Shown in pieces: positions 26,366 through 36,595 of a DNA stretch of 64,000 nucleotides. Below the pieces are notes generated by a model. It was not told where the DNA came from. It ran no database searches and saw nothing but the letters and a program-made list of their open reading frames with translations. Source of the DNA: Nitrosomonas sp. (GTDB lineage Bacteria > Pseudomonadota > Gammaproteobacteria > Burkholderiales > Nitrosomonadaceae); NCBI GenBank assembly GCA_019745325.1, contig JAIETK010000010.1:62001-126000 (forward strand), read 5' to 3'. Numbering within the stretch: the first letter of the stretch is position 1; every line of letters starts with the position of its first letter. The position numbers and the translations under genes were made by a program.

Positions 26366-26857
26366 GTGCAAAAAACACGAATGATTATTGCCTGTTTGCT
26401 GATTTCCACGTCTGCAATCGCAGCCGAAAAAGACAGCCGCCAGATTCTCGCGCTTTCCGAAGCGCAGCGCGGCCACGTGCTGGAAGAAATGCGAGCATTG
26501 CTGTCGGGTACGCGAAACATACTGGCAGCGCTTTCAACCGATGACATGGCATCGGTTGCCAAGCATGCGCATCCTTTGGGGCTTGGCATGGCGCATAAAG
26601 CCGAGGATCACCTCAAAGGCGTGCTGCCCAAGGAATTTATGCAATTGGGTATGTCTCTGCACCAGGATTTCGATCAAATTGCCGTGGATGCGGAATCCAA
26701 AAAAGATTCTAAGCTCACGCTGCGGCAGTTGAGCGATGCCATGACCAAGTGCGTTGCCTGTCATGACGCCTATCAAATCCGTACAACACCGGCATCCGGA
26801 CAACCGGCGCAAGCTCAGGGACATCAACACCATCATCACGACAGTCATCCAAAGTGA
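26366..26857 (+). CDS. Periplasmic c-type cytochrome-like protein with His-rich tail
   Basis: The 163-residue protein starts at a GTG preceded by AAGGAG, with a signal peptide ending near AIAA (residue 20). The mature part is helical and carries a single heme-attachment motif CVACH near residue 131, close to the C-terminus, as in cytochrome c' and c556 four-helix bundles. The tail HQHHHHDSHPK is His-rich and may bind metal. Electron transfer or NO/CO binding in the periplasm is plausible. It is a single gene between repeat copy D and the convergent polyamine operon. Confidence 0.8.
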   Translation: MQKTRMIIACLLISTSAIAAEKDSRQILALSEAQRGHVLEEMRALLSGTRNILAALSTDDMASVAKHAHPLGLGMAHKAEDHLKGVLPKEFMQLGMSLHQDFDQIAVDAESKKDSKLTLRQLSDAMTKCVACHDAYQIRTTPASGQPAQAQGHQHHHHDSHPK

Positions 26858-26883
26858 GTGCTGGTTGCAGAGATTTCCGTTGT

Positions 26884-27996
26884 TTAACGCAATTTTATTT
26901 CCGTCCACATGCGGCTGAGTACCCGGCGTTGTTTATGATTCAAGTCCGTGATCATCTCCAGCCGCGATAATGTTTCTTCATCCGGAAAGATCACATTGTT
27001 ATGTACTAACTCTGGTTGGATGAACGGTTTTGCTGCCACATTGGGATTGCCCGATCCAATCAAATTAGTGAGTTCCGCCGAGTTTCTGCCGTCGAGCATA
27101 AAATTAATAAACTCATGCGCCAAATCCGGGTGCTTTCCGCTCTTATGCAGCACCATGCTATCCAATGACATGACCGCGCCTTGCTTGGGGATAGCATAAT
27201 CAATGATAAAATGACGCCCGGTTTTCCGGGCATCCAGTGCAGCCTGGAATAAATCGTTCGAATAACCATGCACCACCCACAAATCGCCGATGGCGATTTC
27301 GCGGATGTAGCTCGTATTGCTGAATGCAGCCCAATAAGGTTTGGCGCGGATAATCAATTCCTTGGCCTGATTCCAATGCGCCTCATCCTGATCGTTTGCC
27401 GCGTAACCCAAGTATAACAACGCCGCCGCCATCAACTCGCGCGGACTATCCAGCACGGTCACGCGCCCTTTTATTTTCTGCAGGTATTCCGGTTCGAAGA
27501 TAACGGCCCAGGTATCGGTTGGCAAACCCAGTTCGCGCATTTTGTGGGCATTGAATCCCAATAATGTCAGCGTGTAAGCATAAGGGACAGAATAGCGATT
27601 GTCCGGGTCGAAGCGCGTTTTCAGATAAGCGGGATGAATGTTTTTCAGATTCGGCAGCAATGCTTTATCCAGTGGAATCAGAACGCCTTGGCGTATCAGG
27701 GTATCCAGGGCATTGCCGGTTGGTACGATCAAATCATAGCCAGTCGCGCCCGCAGCGAGTTTGGCGAGCATTTCCTCGTTGTCGGAAAAATAATCTTGTT
27801 CGACGCGGCAATCGCATTGCGTTTCAAAGCGTTCAATCGTCTCCGGCGAGATGTAATTGTTCCAGTTGAATAATTGCAGGACGCGGGTAGCCGCGTGATC
27901 GTGCACGGCATCGTCTGATTGCGGCGCGCATCCGGCCGCCAGGACGAAGAATAATGCCACACTCAAGCGAATCCAACGCGGCAAGGGATCGATCAT
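26884..27996 (-). CDS. potD: Polyamine ABC transporter, substrate-binding lipoprotein
   Basis: This 370-residue periplasmic binding protein of the PotD/PotF family captures spermidine or putrescine. Its signal peptide ends with a lipobox (LAAGC), so it is likely anchored to the membrane. The mature part opens with VLQLFNWNNYISPETIERFE, a family hallmark, and holds WVVHGYSNDL in the second lobe. It is the last gene of the potA-B-C-D unit, five bases after potC. Specificity between putrescine and spermidine cannot be read from sequence here. Confidence 0.93.
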   Translation of the reverse strand: MIDPLPRWIRLSVALFFVLAAGCAPQSDDAVHDHAATRVLQLFNWNNYISPETIERFETQCDCRVEQDYFSDNEEMLAKLAAGATGYDLIVPTGNALDTLIRQGVLIPLDKALLPNLKNIHPAYLKTRFDPDNRYSVPYAYTLTLLGFNAHKMRELGLPTDTWAVIFEPEYLQKIKGRVTVLDSPRELMAAALLYLGYAANDQDEAHWNQAKELIIRAKPYWAAFSNTSYIREIAIGDLWVVHGYSNDLFQAALDARKTGRHFIIDYAIPKQGAVMSLDSMVLHKSGKHPDLAHEFINFMLDGRNSAELTNLIGSGNPNVAAKPFIQPELVHNNVIFPDEETLSRLEMITDLNHKQRRVLSRMWTEIKLR

Positions 27997-28001
27997 GACG
28001 A

Positions 28002-28805
28002 TTAGGATTTACCTAACATGCTGTTATCGAATCGCGTGGCGATGATGATCAGCGTTAAAGTCAGCAGCATCAATAAAGTCGAAACGGCGTTCACTTCCGG
28101 TGTGACCGCCACTTTGATCATCGTATAGATTTGAATCGGCAGAATCGGCTCACCAATACCTTTGGTGAAGAAGGTAATGACAAAGTCATCGATCGACAGC
28201 GTGAATGACATCAAAGCGCCTGCGATGATGGCCGGTCTGATCAACGGCAGGGTGACTTGCCGGAAAGTCTGCCATGGCGTTGCGCCCAGATCCCGCGCCG
28301 CTTCAAAAATGGATTCATCCATTCCCTGCAAGCGTGCGCGCACGATAATGGCGACAAATCCAATACAAAAAGTCGTATGGGCGATGATGATAGAGAGCAT
28401 ACCCAGCGTCAGGTTGAGTACTTGCAGAAAAAACAGCAGCAATGAAACGCCCAGCAGGATTTCCGGCATGGCCACCGGGGTAAAGGCCAGAACCGGCAAT
28501 ACTTTGAGTTTGTAGCGATGAATCGCCAAACCGGCCATGGTGCCCAGCACGGTGGCGAGAAAACTGGCGCTGATGGCGATGAGCAATGAATTGCGCGCGG
28601 CCAGCAGCATTTCATGATTGTTGAATAACGCTGTATACCAATGGAACGTAAACCCCACCCACTCGGCATTGAGTTTGGAGTCGTTGAAGGAAAACACGAT
28701 TACAATGATCAGCGGAATGTACAAAAAGGCATACACCAGAATCGAGACGATCCATAGAGCTGTCAGACGGTGCGATGAAAGTTGTTTTGCACGAAAGTTG
28801 GACAT
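28002..28805 (-). CDS. potC: Polyamine ABC transporter permease PotC/PotI
   Basis: This 267-residue permease has about six membrane segments. The EAA-type cytoplasmic loop, EAARDLGATPWQTFRQVTLP, is the docking site for the ATPase. It is four bases after potB and five before potD. With PotB it forms the membrane channel. Confidence 0.94.
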   Translation of the reverse strand: MSNFRAKQLSSHRLTALWIVSILVYAFLYIPLIIVIVFSFNDSKLNAEWVGFTFHWYTALFNNHEMLLAARNSLLIAISASFLATVLGTMAGLAIHRYKLKVLPVLAFTPVAMPEILLGVSLLLFFLQVLNLTLGMLSIIIAHTTFCIGFVAIIVRARLQGMDESIFEAARDLGATPWQTFRQVTLPLIRPAIIAGALMSFTLSIDDFVITFFTKGIGEPILPIQIYTMIKVAVTPEVNAVSTLLMLLTLTLIIIATRFDNSMLGKS

Positions 28806-28809
28806 GGCT

Positions 28810-29706
28810 TTATGTAATCCTGGTGGCCGGCTTGGCGAGCCAGGAAAATAATCCGGCGATGCCCAGTACCGCCAGCGTCAGCATGATGGAAAGCGTCGAA
28901 CCGAACGGCCAATCGCGCGTGCCGAGGAATTGGTCTTTGATCAGATTGCCGATCATGATATCGCCGGTTCCACCCAGAATGTCGGGAATAGCGAACATGC
29001 CGAGAACGGGAATGAAAACCAGCGCCGAACCGGAAAATATGCCGGGCAGCGACTGCGGCCAAGTGACATACCAGAAGCGCTGCCAGTGATTTGCACCCAA
29101 ATCCTGCGCGGCATCGAGCAGGATGGGGTCGTGCTTCTCCAGGTTGGTATACAACGGCAAGATCATGAAGGGCAAATGAACATAAATCATCCCGATCAAC
29201 ACCGCAAACGGAGAAAAGAGCAGCGTGACCGGTGCCATGCCGAAAATAGCCAGCACGTTGTTGATCAAATGACTGAACGCCGACTCGGGGCCGAGAATAA
29301 TCATCCAAGCGTAAATACGGATCAGAAAATTACTGGCGAACGGCAGCACCACCAACATGATCATCAAATTACGGAATTTCTTCTCGCTGCGGGCGATCAG
29401 CAACGCCAGCGGATAAGCCATGGCGATGCAAATGATCGTGGTGAGGGCGGCCACCGTGAACGATTTAAGAAATACCTCGAAGTAAATGAAATCGCTGAAG
29501 AAAAATTGATACGTTTCAATCGTTAAACCGGAATCTTCACTCACATCCCCCGGCAGGACATGGACCGGCGCCAATCCGCCGAATTCACCTGGTAAGCGGA
29601 ATGAAGTAAAGATCATGATCAAGCTCGGTGCGGCAAAGAATATCAGCAAAAAGACTAATGGTGGCGCGCTGATGAGCCATTTGACGAGACGGCCTGATGT
29701 TTGCAT
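28810..29706 (-). CDS. potB: Polyamine ABC transporter permease PotB/PotH
   Basis: This 298-residue permease has about six membrane segments plus a periplasmic stretch between the first two. The EAA loop DAAQDLGANHWQRFWYVTWP is intact. It starts 21 bases after potA ends and belongs to the same operon. It is the partner of PotC in the channel. Confidence 0.94.
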   Translation of the reverse strand: MQTSGRLVKWLISAPPLVFLLIFFAAPSLIMIFTSFRLPGEFGGLAPVHVLPGDVSEDSGLTIETYQFFFSDFIYFEVFLKSFTVAALTTIICIAMAYPLALLIARSEKKFRNLMIMLVVLPFASNFLIRIYAWMIILGPESAFSHLINNVLAIFGMAPVTLLFSPFAVLIGMIYVHLPFMILPLYTNLEKHDPILLDAAQDLGANHWQRFWYVTWPQSLPGIFSGSALVFIPVLGMFAIPDILGGTGDIMIGNLIKDQFLGTRDWPFGSTLSIMLTLAVLGIAGLFSWLAKPATRIT

Positions 29707-29727
29707 GTTTTAGAGAAAAATCAGTGT

Positions 29728-30816
29728 TCAGTCAGTCGGGAAAAATTGTGCCGATTGCTCCTGCCAGCTGATAGCAACGGGATCGCCTATTTCAAAAAGC
29801 TTAGCATGACCCGGTGCGGAATTGGGAAGCAATGCTTCAATTAACGTGCTATTGGAAAGTGCAATGATATAGGTCGTGACATCGCCGATATACAGGAAAT
29901 CCTTTATTTTTCCAAGTAATTGGGATTCAGTCGCTGTCTCCGGGGATTGCGCAACGATACGGACTTGCTCCGGACGCACGGCGAAAACGCCTTGATCGCC
30001 CGCTTTGACATGGCCGCTGACCGGTACCGTAACTTCTCCCAGCCCCGTGACTGTTAATTTTAAATGGGAAACGGAGACTTCAATCACCCGGGCATCCAGC
30101 ATATTGATTTTGCCGATGAAATCGGCAACGAAACGGTTGACCGGGAAATTGTAGATTCTCGATGGTTCGTCGATCTGCTCGATTCTGCCTTGATTCATCA
30201 CGGCAATGCGGTGCGATAACGCCAAGGCTTCGTTTTGCGCGTGCGTGACATAAATGAATGTGACACCGGCGTTGGCTTGTAGATTAATTAGCTCCCTTTG
30301 CATATTTTCCCGCAATTTCTCGTCCAGAGCGCCCAATGGCTCATCCAGCAATAATAGCCGCGGCTGATTGATGAGTCCCCGGGCAAAAGCCACGCGCTGT
30401 TTTTGTCCGCCGGATAATTCATGCGGATAACGATCGGCGAATGGTGTCAGCTCGACTTCCGCCAAGGTCTCGGCAACCCGGATTTTAATCTCTTCCGGCG
30501 TTTTACCTGCCATCTTTAGCGGGAATGCGATATTGCCGGCGACCGTCATGTGCGGGAATAACGCGTAGCTTTGGAAAACCGTATGAAAGGGGCGCTTTTC
30601 CGGCGGAAGGCCGGCGATATCTTCACCATCCAGCAAAATTTGCCCTTCGTCGGGTGCATCGAAACCGGCGATCATGCGTAACAATGTCGTTTTGCCGCAA
30701 CCGGATGGACCCAGCAGTGTAAAAAATTCACCGGCTTTGATTTCTATGCTGACATTATCCACAGCGGTAAAATTGCCGAATCGTTTGGCCACATTACGGA
30801 TTTCGAGCAGTGCCAT
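29728..30816 (-). CDS. potA: Polyamine ABC transporter ATPase PotA/PotG
   Basis: This 362-residue ATPase powers polyamine import. Walker A (GPSGCGKTT), the signature LSGGQKQRVA, Walker B (LLLLDEPLGALD) and the H-loop THAQNEAL are all visible; a C-terminal TOBE regulatory domain follows. In the H-loop, Gln-Asn replaces the more common Asp-Gln. I chose the ATG at 30816, giving MALLEIRNVAKRFG; a frame extension nine codons upstream is unlikely. It is the first gene of the operon. Confidence 0.94.
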   Translation of the reverse strand: MALLEIRNVAKRFGNFTAVDNVSIEIKAGEFFTLLGPSGCGKTTLLRMIAGFDAPDEGQILLDGEDIAGLPPEKRPFHTVFQSYALFPHMTVAGNIAFPLKMAGKTPEEIKIRVAETLAEVELTPFADRYPHELSGGQKQRVAFARGLINQPRLLLLDEPLGALDEKLRENMQRELINLQANAGVTFIYVTHAQNEALALSHRIAVMNQGRIEQIDEPSRIYNFPVNRFVADFIGKINMLDARVIEVSVSHLKLTVTGLGEVTVPVSGHVKAGDQGVFAVRPEQVRIVAQSPETATESQLLGKIKDFLYIGDVTTYIIALSNSTLIEALLPNSAPGHAKLFEIGDPVAISWQEQSAQFFPTD

Positions 30817-31193
30817 TATGTTTCTCGTTGAGAAAAATGACACTTTATCAAAGTTTATTGATGTACTGGTTGTATATTCAGCGGTTGATAATGCGAATTA
30901 AAATCTATGGAATATGAACTAAACCAAAAAGAATTCAGTGTTCCGGTTTGGTTATATGTTTTGAGGCCGTTGCACGGTTGCGATCGCTGCCTACATGAAG
31001 GGAGAATTCGTCCACCATACCTCCGGCGGCGGACGATGAAGCAGAAACAGGGGGATTTTGGCAACAAATGCCGCCAATAAATTGCCGGGAATCTTTGTTC
31101 AAAAAACCGGCAGGACTACCCGGAAATCTGAAGGCCGCTAATTGTTCAGCGTTTCCCTAAGGAATTTCAGCAGGGCGATTTCTCGAATCTATT
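30817..31193. other. Intergenic region between the DUF3422 gene and the pot operon
   Basis: This stretch of about 375 bases shows no credible gene on either strand. It should contain the promoter of potA at its right-hand side for the - strand and the 3' leader of the DUF3422 gene. Short palindromes around CCGG near 31108 are not strong enough to call a terminator. Confidence 0.4.
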
Positions 31194-32483
31194 TCATTTG
31201 TCTCGGTGCAACTTGTTGAATGAATTGCGCAGTCGCCGGATAACAAAGAAAACGCACAGAACAACTACAGGAATGGCGATGCCGGTTAGCAATTCAGTGT
31301 CAATGCCATAACCGGCGGCTTTAAGGGCTTTTAGGCCGTAACCGGCGATTCCAAGCAGATAGTAACTGAGTACGACCACGGATAAGCCTTCGACGGTTTC
31401 CTGCATGCGCAGTTGTACTTGCGCGCGGTTGTCCATAGATTTCAGCAAGTCGCGAATTTGCGCTTCCATCGACAAATCGACTCGCGTTCGCAGCAAAGCC
31501 GAAGCACGGCCTAAGCGTATTGACAGGATTTCCAATTTGGTATGCACCAATTCGCAAGTGGCCATCGCCGATGACAAACGCTGGATCATGAATTCTTGCA
31601 ACATCTGCAATCCTTCGATCCGCTCTTCACGAAGTTCCGTAATCCGTAATTTCACGATGTCATAATAGGCTCTGGAAGCATTAAAGCGGTGACTGGTTTG
31701 CGCCGACAATTGCTCGGTCTCCGCCGCCAAATTCGTTAACTCATTCAGCAAGCGTTGCTCATCTTCGATACTGGTCAATTCGACATTGTTGGAGATCAAT
31801 TCAGCTAACCGCTGATCTGCACGCGCCAATTGGGGAATGATTCTGCGCGTAACAGGCAGCGGCAGCATTGCCAGCATGCGATACGTTTCAATCTCCAGCA
31901 GACGTTGCACCAATCGTCCTACCTGACGACCACGCAGATTTTCATCGTGAATCAAGATCCGGCCAAAATTATCCTGGTGAAGCTGATGATCGCTCCAAAC
32001 GCTGGCAGCGCCGCCAGCTACTTTGGAGCCGATCACGGTGCTCGATGTAAAAAGTGTCGACAATTCCTGCAAATTACGCTTGGGTTGCGCACGGTCTTCC
32101 AATGCAATATGCGTCGCTACCAACAGTTCTCCCGGCAAGCGAGCTAGCCATTCTTTAGGTATATACGATACTGGCGGGCATGCGAACGGAGTCTCAAAGG
32201 GTGCTGCACGATAAAAGGTATAAGTCGAATACTCGGTATGTCGTTCCCAGCGCAACCGGAATTCACCAAAATCGGCAGTAAAATCATTATCATTTGGACT
32301 CGGTGGATTGACGCCATAAGACTGGCATAATTCTCGAATCAGCAGGCGCTCCTGATCAACCAAGCCGCGCCCCGACAGCAATACCAGATGCGAAAGCTCA
32401 AAGGGTGGCGCCAGCAATTCGTACGCAATGGCATTTAACTCGGCATACAGTTCCCGCCGCTCGGAATACTCCGGAATATTCAT
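31194..32483 (-). CDS. DUF3422 family membrane-anchored protein
   Basis: The 429-residue protein matches DUF3422, an uncharacterised family of proteobacteria. The N-terminus YSERRELYAELNAIAYELL and the long helical region (about residues 200-360) are typical. Two membrane segments near the C-terminus (YYLLGIAGYGLKAL and AIPVVVLCVFFVI) anchor it with the helical part in the cytoplasm. It is the last gene of the co-directional sulfur block and starts 43 bases after cysB ends. Whether it works in sulfur metabolism is unknown. Confidence 0.88.
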   Translation of the reverse strand: MNIPEYSERRELYAELNAIAYELLAPPFELSHLVLLSGRGLVDQERLLIRELCQSYGVNPPSPNDNDFTADFGEFRLRWERHTEYSTYTFYRAAPFETPFACPPVSYIPKEWLARLPGELLVATHIALEDRAQPKRNLQELSTLFTSSTVIGSKVAGGAASVWSDHQLHQDNFGRILIHDENLRGRQVGRLVQRLLEIETYRMLAMLPLPVTRRIIPQLARADQRLAELISNNVELTSIEDEQRLLNELTNLAAETEQLSAQTSHRFNASRAYYDIVKLRITELREERIEGLQMLQEFMIQRLSSAMATCELVHTKLEILSIRLGRASALLRTRVDLSMEAQIRDLLKSMDNRAQVQLRMQETVEGLSVVVLSYYLLGIAGYGLKALKAAGYGIDTELLTGIAIPVVVLCVFFVIRRLRNSFNKLHRDK

Positions 32484-32526
32484 AGATTTTTCTTAGTGGA
32501 ATTGCATTGCTTGAGGAAACGGTCTT

Positions 32527-33462
32527 TTATTCCGCATCCATCGACGGATTAACGCTCAAGCGGATATCCGCTTCGTTGAGCGCCGGGGTGCACAGTTCGA
32601 TAAAGCGGTAGGCGTAGCCGCGCAGATAGTGATTGCGGCGGACGGAAATGAAAGTGGTGTTTTTTTCAAACAGGTATTCGCTGTCCAGTTTCACCAGCGT
32701 GGTATCGCGGTCGGTGGAAAACGCGACGGACGCGATGATGCCGATACCCAATTCCAATTTCACGTAAGTTTTGATCACGTCCGCATCCAGGGCAGACATG
32801 GCGATATCAGGTATCAATCCAGCCTTGGCAAAGGTTTGGTCGATGCGTGACCGGCCGGTGAGTCCTTGGTGGTAGGTGATGATCGGGTATTCGGCGATGG
32901 CTTCGAGCGTGAGCGGTTGCACGGACTGCAGTGGATGCCCGGCAGGAACGATGACGATGTGCTGCCAGGTATGGAAGGGGAAAGAAACCAGATCGGCGGC
33001 ATTTTCCAAAGCCTCGGTGGCGATGCCGATATCCGCTTGGCCGTCGATCAGCATCGATAAAATATCGCCGGGCTTCGATTCGTTCAGGATCAGATGAACT
33101 TTTGGGAACGCTTTCTTGAATTCGGCGACGACCGGCGGCAAGATATATTGCGCTTGCGTATGCGTGGTGGCGATCGTTAAATGCCCTTGGTCGTGATTGC
33201 TGAATTGCTCCGCCAGACGCTTGATATTGCGGGTGTCGAACAAAATCCGCTCGACGATTTTAACCAGCTCCTTGCCGGGTTCGGTCAATCCTACCAACCG
33301 TTTGCCTTTGCGGATAAAGAGCTCGATGTTCAGTTCATCTTCCAAATCCTTGATATGTTTGCTGACACCCGATTGCGACGTAAATAAAGCGCTTGCCACT
33401 TCGGTCAGATTGAAATTCCGCCGCACGGTTTCATTGATGATGCGCAATTGTTGAAAATTCAT
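32527..33462 (-). CDS. cysB: CysB, LysR-type activator of sulfur assimilation
   Basis: This 311-residue regulator matches CysB throughout: MNFQQLRIINETVRRNFNLT opens the winged helix, with TSQSGVSKHIKDLE as recognition helix, and the effector domain has the TTHTQAQYILP motif that binds N-acetylserine. In enteric bacteria it activates sulfate uptake and cysteine genes under sulfur limitation, with sulfide as an anti-inducer. Here it sits directly after a serine acetyltransferase and the cysTWA transporter, so it probably controls this whole block and possibly itself. Confidence 0.93.
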   Translation of the reverse strand: MNFQQLRIINETVRRNFNLTEVASALFTSQSGVSKHIKDLEDELNIELFIRKGKRLVGLTEPGKELVKIVERILFDTRNIKRLAEQFSNHDQGHLTIATTHTQAQYILPPVVAEFKKAFPKVHLILNESKPGDILSMLIDGQADIGIATEALENAADLVSFPFHTWQHIVIVPAGHPLQSVQPLTLEAIAEYPIITYHQGLTGRSRIDQTFAKAGLIPDIAMSALDADVIKTYVKLELGIGIIASVAFSTDRDTTLVKLDSEYLFEKNTTFISVRRNHYLRGYAYRFIELCTPALNEADIRLSVNPSMDAE

Positions 33463-33595
33463 TGTGATTGTTCAAATAGAAGTTGTTCGATCGGTTGTAA
33501 ATTTATCAGTCATCTTTGAGTATGGTGAGGTTATTTACTATCTTTATTCAATTAATTAGAGGGAGTTTCAATCACGCAAACCATTTGAATCGATG

Positions 33596-34549
33596 TCAGA
33601 TGCCGGCACCGCCTTCAAACATTTCGCTACGGGTTTGCGCTTGCATGATATGACTGCCGGGTGGAACGCTATGGGTCAACCAGACATTCCCGCCAATCGT
33701 CGAACCGCGACCAATGGTGATGCGCCCGAGTATCGTTGCGCCAGCATAGATTATCACGTCGTCTTCGACGATCGGGTGACGTAAGATACCTTTGACCAGC
33801 ATGCCGTGTTCGTCGACCGGAAAGCGCTTGGCGCCAAGTGTGACTGCCTGATATAGCCGGACATTGCGCCCAATGATAGCGGTTTCGCCAATCACCACGC
33901 CGGTACCGTGATCGATAAAAAAGCTGTCATCGATTTGAGCGCCAGGATGAATTTCTATGCCGGTTAGTGAATGCGCGATTTCGGAGATCATACGGGCAAT
34001 CAACGGTACTCCCAGTTGATGCAATTCATGCGCAATGCGGTAATGAATAACGGCGGTCACGCCTGGGTAGCAAACCAATACATCGTCGATACTGCGAGCT
34101 GCCGGGTCACCTTCGTAGGCCGCACGGATATCGCTTTCCAACAGGCTGCGGATATTCGGCAACTGTTGAGCAAAAGCGTTTGCAATATCTGCTGCTTGCC
34201 TACGAGCAGCATTGCCGTCGTTTTCTTGCTCGGAGACGAAGTACAACTCATGATGGACCTGATCGAGCAAGTCGCGCAACGTAATATCCAGCGTATGGCC
34301 GACATAATAATCGATGCCGTTGCTGGAGATGCTTGATGCACCCAATCGATTCGGGAACAATACAGCGCTGAGACGCTCGAGAATCGAGGTCAGTGCTTTA
34401 CGGGACGGAAGTTTCGGCGGGTTGTTGAGCCGTTGCCGCTGTTCCAGCGATGCCAGCCGCAGCGTGCGTAACTTCGACACGATGTTATCGATTTCCCGGT
34501 GGTTGATTTCCTGCTGTGAATCATCATGCATGATTATTTCATCGGTCAT
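33596..34549 (-). CDS. epsC: Serine O-acetyltransferase, EpsC/SrpH type
   Basis: This 317-residue enzyme makes O-acetylserine from serine and acetyl-CoA. The C-terminal left-handed beta helix is visible as hexapeptide repeats from about residue 195 (IEIHPGAQIDDSFFIDHGTG, then VVIGETAIIGRNV and ILGRITIGRGSTIGGNVW), with the catalytic His in IDHGTG. The N-terminal 170 residues are longer than in E. coli CysE and match the EpsC-type that goes with family 2A encapsulins in other bacteria (SrpH in Synechococcus). It lies between cysA and cysB, on the same strand. Confidence 0.9.
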   Translation of the reverse strand: MTDEIIMHDDSQQEINHREIDNIVSKLRTLRLASLEQRQRLNNPPKLPSRKALTSILERLSAVLFPNRLGASSISSNGIDYYVGHTLDITLRDLLDQVHHELYFVSEQENDGNAARRQAADIANAFAQQLPNIRSLLESDIRAAYEGDPAARSIDDVLVCYPGVTAVIHYRIAHELHQLGVPLIARMISEIAHSLTGIEIHPGAQIDDSFFIDHGTGVVIGETAIIGRNVRLYQAVTLGAKRFPVDEHGMLVKGILRHPIVEDDVIIYAGATILGRITIGRGSTIGGNVWLTHSVPPGSHIMQAQTRSEMFEGGAGI

Positions 34550-34621
34550 GCGGTGAATCCTTATGAGCGCTTTTTTGCATATGAGTAGCCGGTATGCCGG
34601 ATTGAAATGAGAAGCTCCTTA

Positions 34622-35710
34622 TTAATGTTTCAACTGGCTTTGAGAATAGTTTGGAAATAAATCGAGCCGCTTGGGTTTGATAAAGACTTTATCGCCTTTT
34701 ACCAATTGCAATTCACGGAAACGTTCCTTGCTGATTTCGGCATGTACCGGATTCCTATGTTCGTCGTTGTCGCGTACCATTTCCAGGCGAACGATCGGGC
34801 CGACGGACAAAATATGCACGATGTGTGCGGCTAAAGCCGCTTCGCCATTGCGGATGCGCTCAACTTCGATTTCATGCGGACGGACATACGCAATGGCTGC
34901 CAGTTCTTCGGCTTCGGCGTGTTCCGGCGCATCGACTTCGAGATCGCCGATCCAGGCTCGGCCGCGATGCAAGCGGCTATGAAATAAATTGACATTACCG
35001 AGAAATTCATAAACGAAGGGATTGGCAGGTTGCTCGTAGACTTCGTCAGGCGTGCCGATTTGTTCGATCCGGCCTTCGTTCATGACGACCACGCGGTCAG
35101 CGACTTCCAACGCTTCCTCCTGATCGTGGGTAACAAATACGCTGGTGATGTGCATATCGTCGTGCAACCGTCTAAGCCATGCGCGTAGCTCCTTGCGCAC
35201 TTTGGCATCCAATGCGCCGAAAGGCTCGTCGAGCAATAACACTTTCGGTTCCACTGCCAGTGCCCGCGCCAAGGCGATGCGCTGACGCTGACCGCCGGAG
35301 AGCTGGTGCGGATAGCGATCCGCCAGCCAATCCAGTTGCACCAGATGCAGCAATTTCATCACGCGTTCGCGGATTTCCGCTTTCACCGGGCGGAATTTCT
35401 TCGGACGCACCTTCAAACCGAAGGCCACGTTGTCGAAAATCGTCATGTTGCGGAATAACGCGTAATGCTGGAATACAAACCCGACCTGGCGATCGCGCAC
35501 ATGCTGATCGGTTGCGTCTTCACCATGAAACAGCACTTGACCGCTGTCGGCGGTTTCAAGTCCTGCAATCACGCGCAGCAACGTCGTTTTACCGGAGCCG
35601 GAAGGCCCCAGCAGCGCGAGCAATTCGCCTGAATGGACTTGCAGGCTGACATCGTGCAGTGCGGTAAAACTGCCGAATTGTTTTGAAAGATTAAGGACTT
35701 CAATGCTCAT
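34622..35710 (-). CDS. cysA: Sulfate/thiosulfate ABC transporter ATPase
   Basis: This 362-residue ATPase drives sulfate and thiosulfate import. Walker [10 protein letters not shown], signature [10 protein letters not shown], Walker [13 protein letters not shown] and the H-loop THDQEEAL are present, followed by a TOBE-like regulatory part. It overlaps the cysW stop by four bases (ATGA), meaning coupled translation. The serine acetyltransferase begins about 70 bases downstream. Confidence 0.95.
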   Translation of the reverse strand: MSIEVLNLSKQFGSFTALHDVSLQVHSGELLALLGPSGSGKTTLLRVIAGLETADSGQVLFHGEDATDQHVRDRQVGFVFQHYALFRNMTIFDNVAFGLKVRPKKFRPVKAEIRERVMKLLHLVQLDWLADRYPHQLSGGQRQRIALARALAVEPKVLLLDEPFGALDAKVRKELRAWLRRLHDDMHITSVFVTHDQEEALEVADRVVVMNEGRIEQIGTPDEVYEQPANPFVYEFLGNVNLFHSRLHRGRAWIGDLEVDAPEHAEAEELAAIAYVRPHEIEVERIRNGEAALAAHIVHILSVGPIVRLEMVRDNDEHRNPVHAEISKERFRELQLVKGDKVFIKPKRLDLFPNYSQSQLKH

Positions 35711-36588
35711 GCATCACCTCGTCGTGTTTGATGTTGTTGGGTGCGAAACTCAATCGCTGTTTTAAGCGCCAGTGTGACCAAAGCCAGCAAGGCCAGCAGT
35801 GAAGCCACGGCAAATGCGGCGGCAAAGTTGTATTCGTTATAGAGGATTTCGACATGCAGCGGCATGGTATTGGTGCTGCCGCGGATATGACCGGAGACTA
35901 CCGAGACCGCGCCAAACTCGCCCATCGCGCGGGCATTGCAGAGAATGGCGCCGTACAAAAGCCCCCATTTGATATTGGGTAACGTGATCTGCCAGAATGT
36001 CTGCCAGCCGCTGGCACCCAGCACGATCGCCGCTTCTTCTTCCTCGGTGCCTTGTGCCTGCATCAAAGGAATCAATTCGCGGGCAATGAACGGCACGGTG
36101 ACAAACACCGTCGCCAGCACGATGCCAGGCGCGGCAAAAATAATTTTGAGATCGTGCTCCGCCAGCCACGGCCCCAGCCAGCCTTGCAGGCCAAATACCA
36201 ATACGTAAATCAGTCCGGAAACTACCGGCGATACTGAAAAAGGCAAATCGATCAAGGTAATCAGCAAATTCTTGCCACGAAACTCAAACTTGGCGATCGC
36301 CCAGGCTGCCGCAATACCGAAAACCAGATTCAGCGGTACCGCAATCGCCGCCACCGTCAGGGTCAGTTTGATCGCCGAAACCGCATCGGGGTCGATGATT
36401 GCTGCCAGATAGACATCTACGCCTTTCTTGAAAGCTTCATAGAAAACCGAAATCAGCGGTACAAAAAGGAATAATGTTAAAAATGTCAGTGCTATTCCGG
36501 TCAAAAGCCATCGTATCCAGGCAGGCTCTTCGGTCGCGCGTTGCCGGAAGGTTTTACCGGATACCGGAAATGTAATTGTCGTCGTCAT
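35707..36588 (-). CDS. cysW: Sulfate ABC transporter permease CysW
   Basis: This 293-residue permease has about six membrane segments and the EAA loop [20 protein letters not shown]. It shows the CysW signature [15 protein letters not shown]. It lies seven bases after cysT and overlaps cysA. The partner permease is CysT. Confidence 0.95.
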   Translation of the reverse strand: MTTTITFPVSGKTFRQRATEEPAWIRWLLTGIALTFLTLFLFVPLISVFYEAFKKGVDVYLAAIIDPDAVSAIKLTLTVAAIAVPLNLVFGIAAAWAIAKFEFRGKNLLITLIDLPFSVSPVVSGLIYVLVFGLQGWLGPWLAEHDLKIIFAAPGIVLATVFVTVPFIARELIPLMQAQGTEEEEAAIVLGASGWQTFWQITLPNIKWGLLYGAILCNARAMGEFGAVSVVSGHIRGSTNTMPLHVEILYNEYNFAAAFAVASLLALLALVTLALKTAIEFRTQQHQTRRGDA

Positions 36589-36595
36589 CGTGTCC

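Noticed and set aside
28930..29526. 198-codon + strand frame across potB
   Set aside because: Composition is typical of an antisense shadow, with no family match, and potB is fully supported.
31140..31170. Sequence GCGTTTCCCTAAGG resembling a repeat end
   Set aside because: The match is limited to about a dozen bases and lacks the ATTAAT core.
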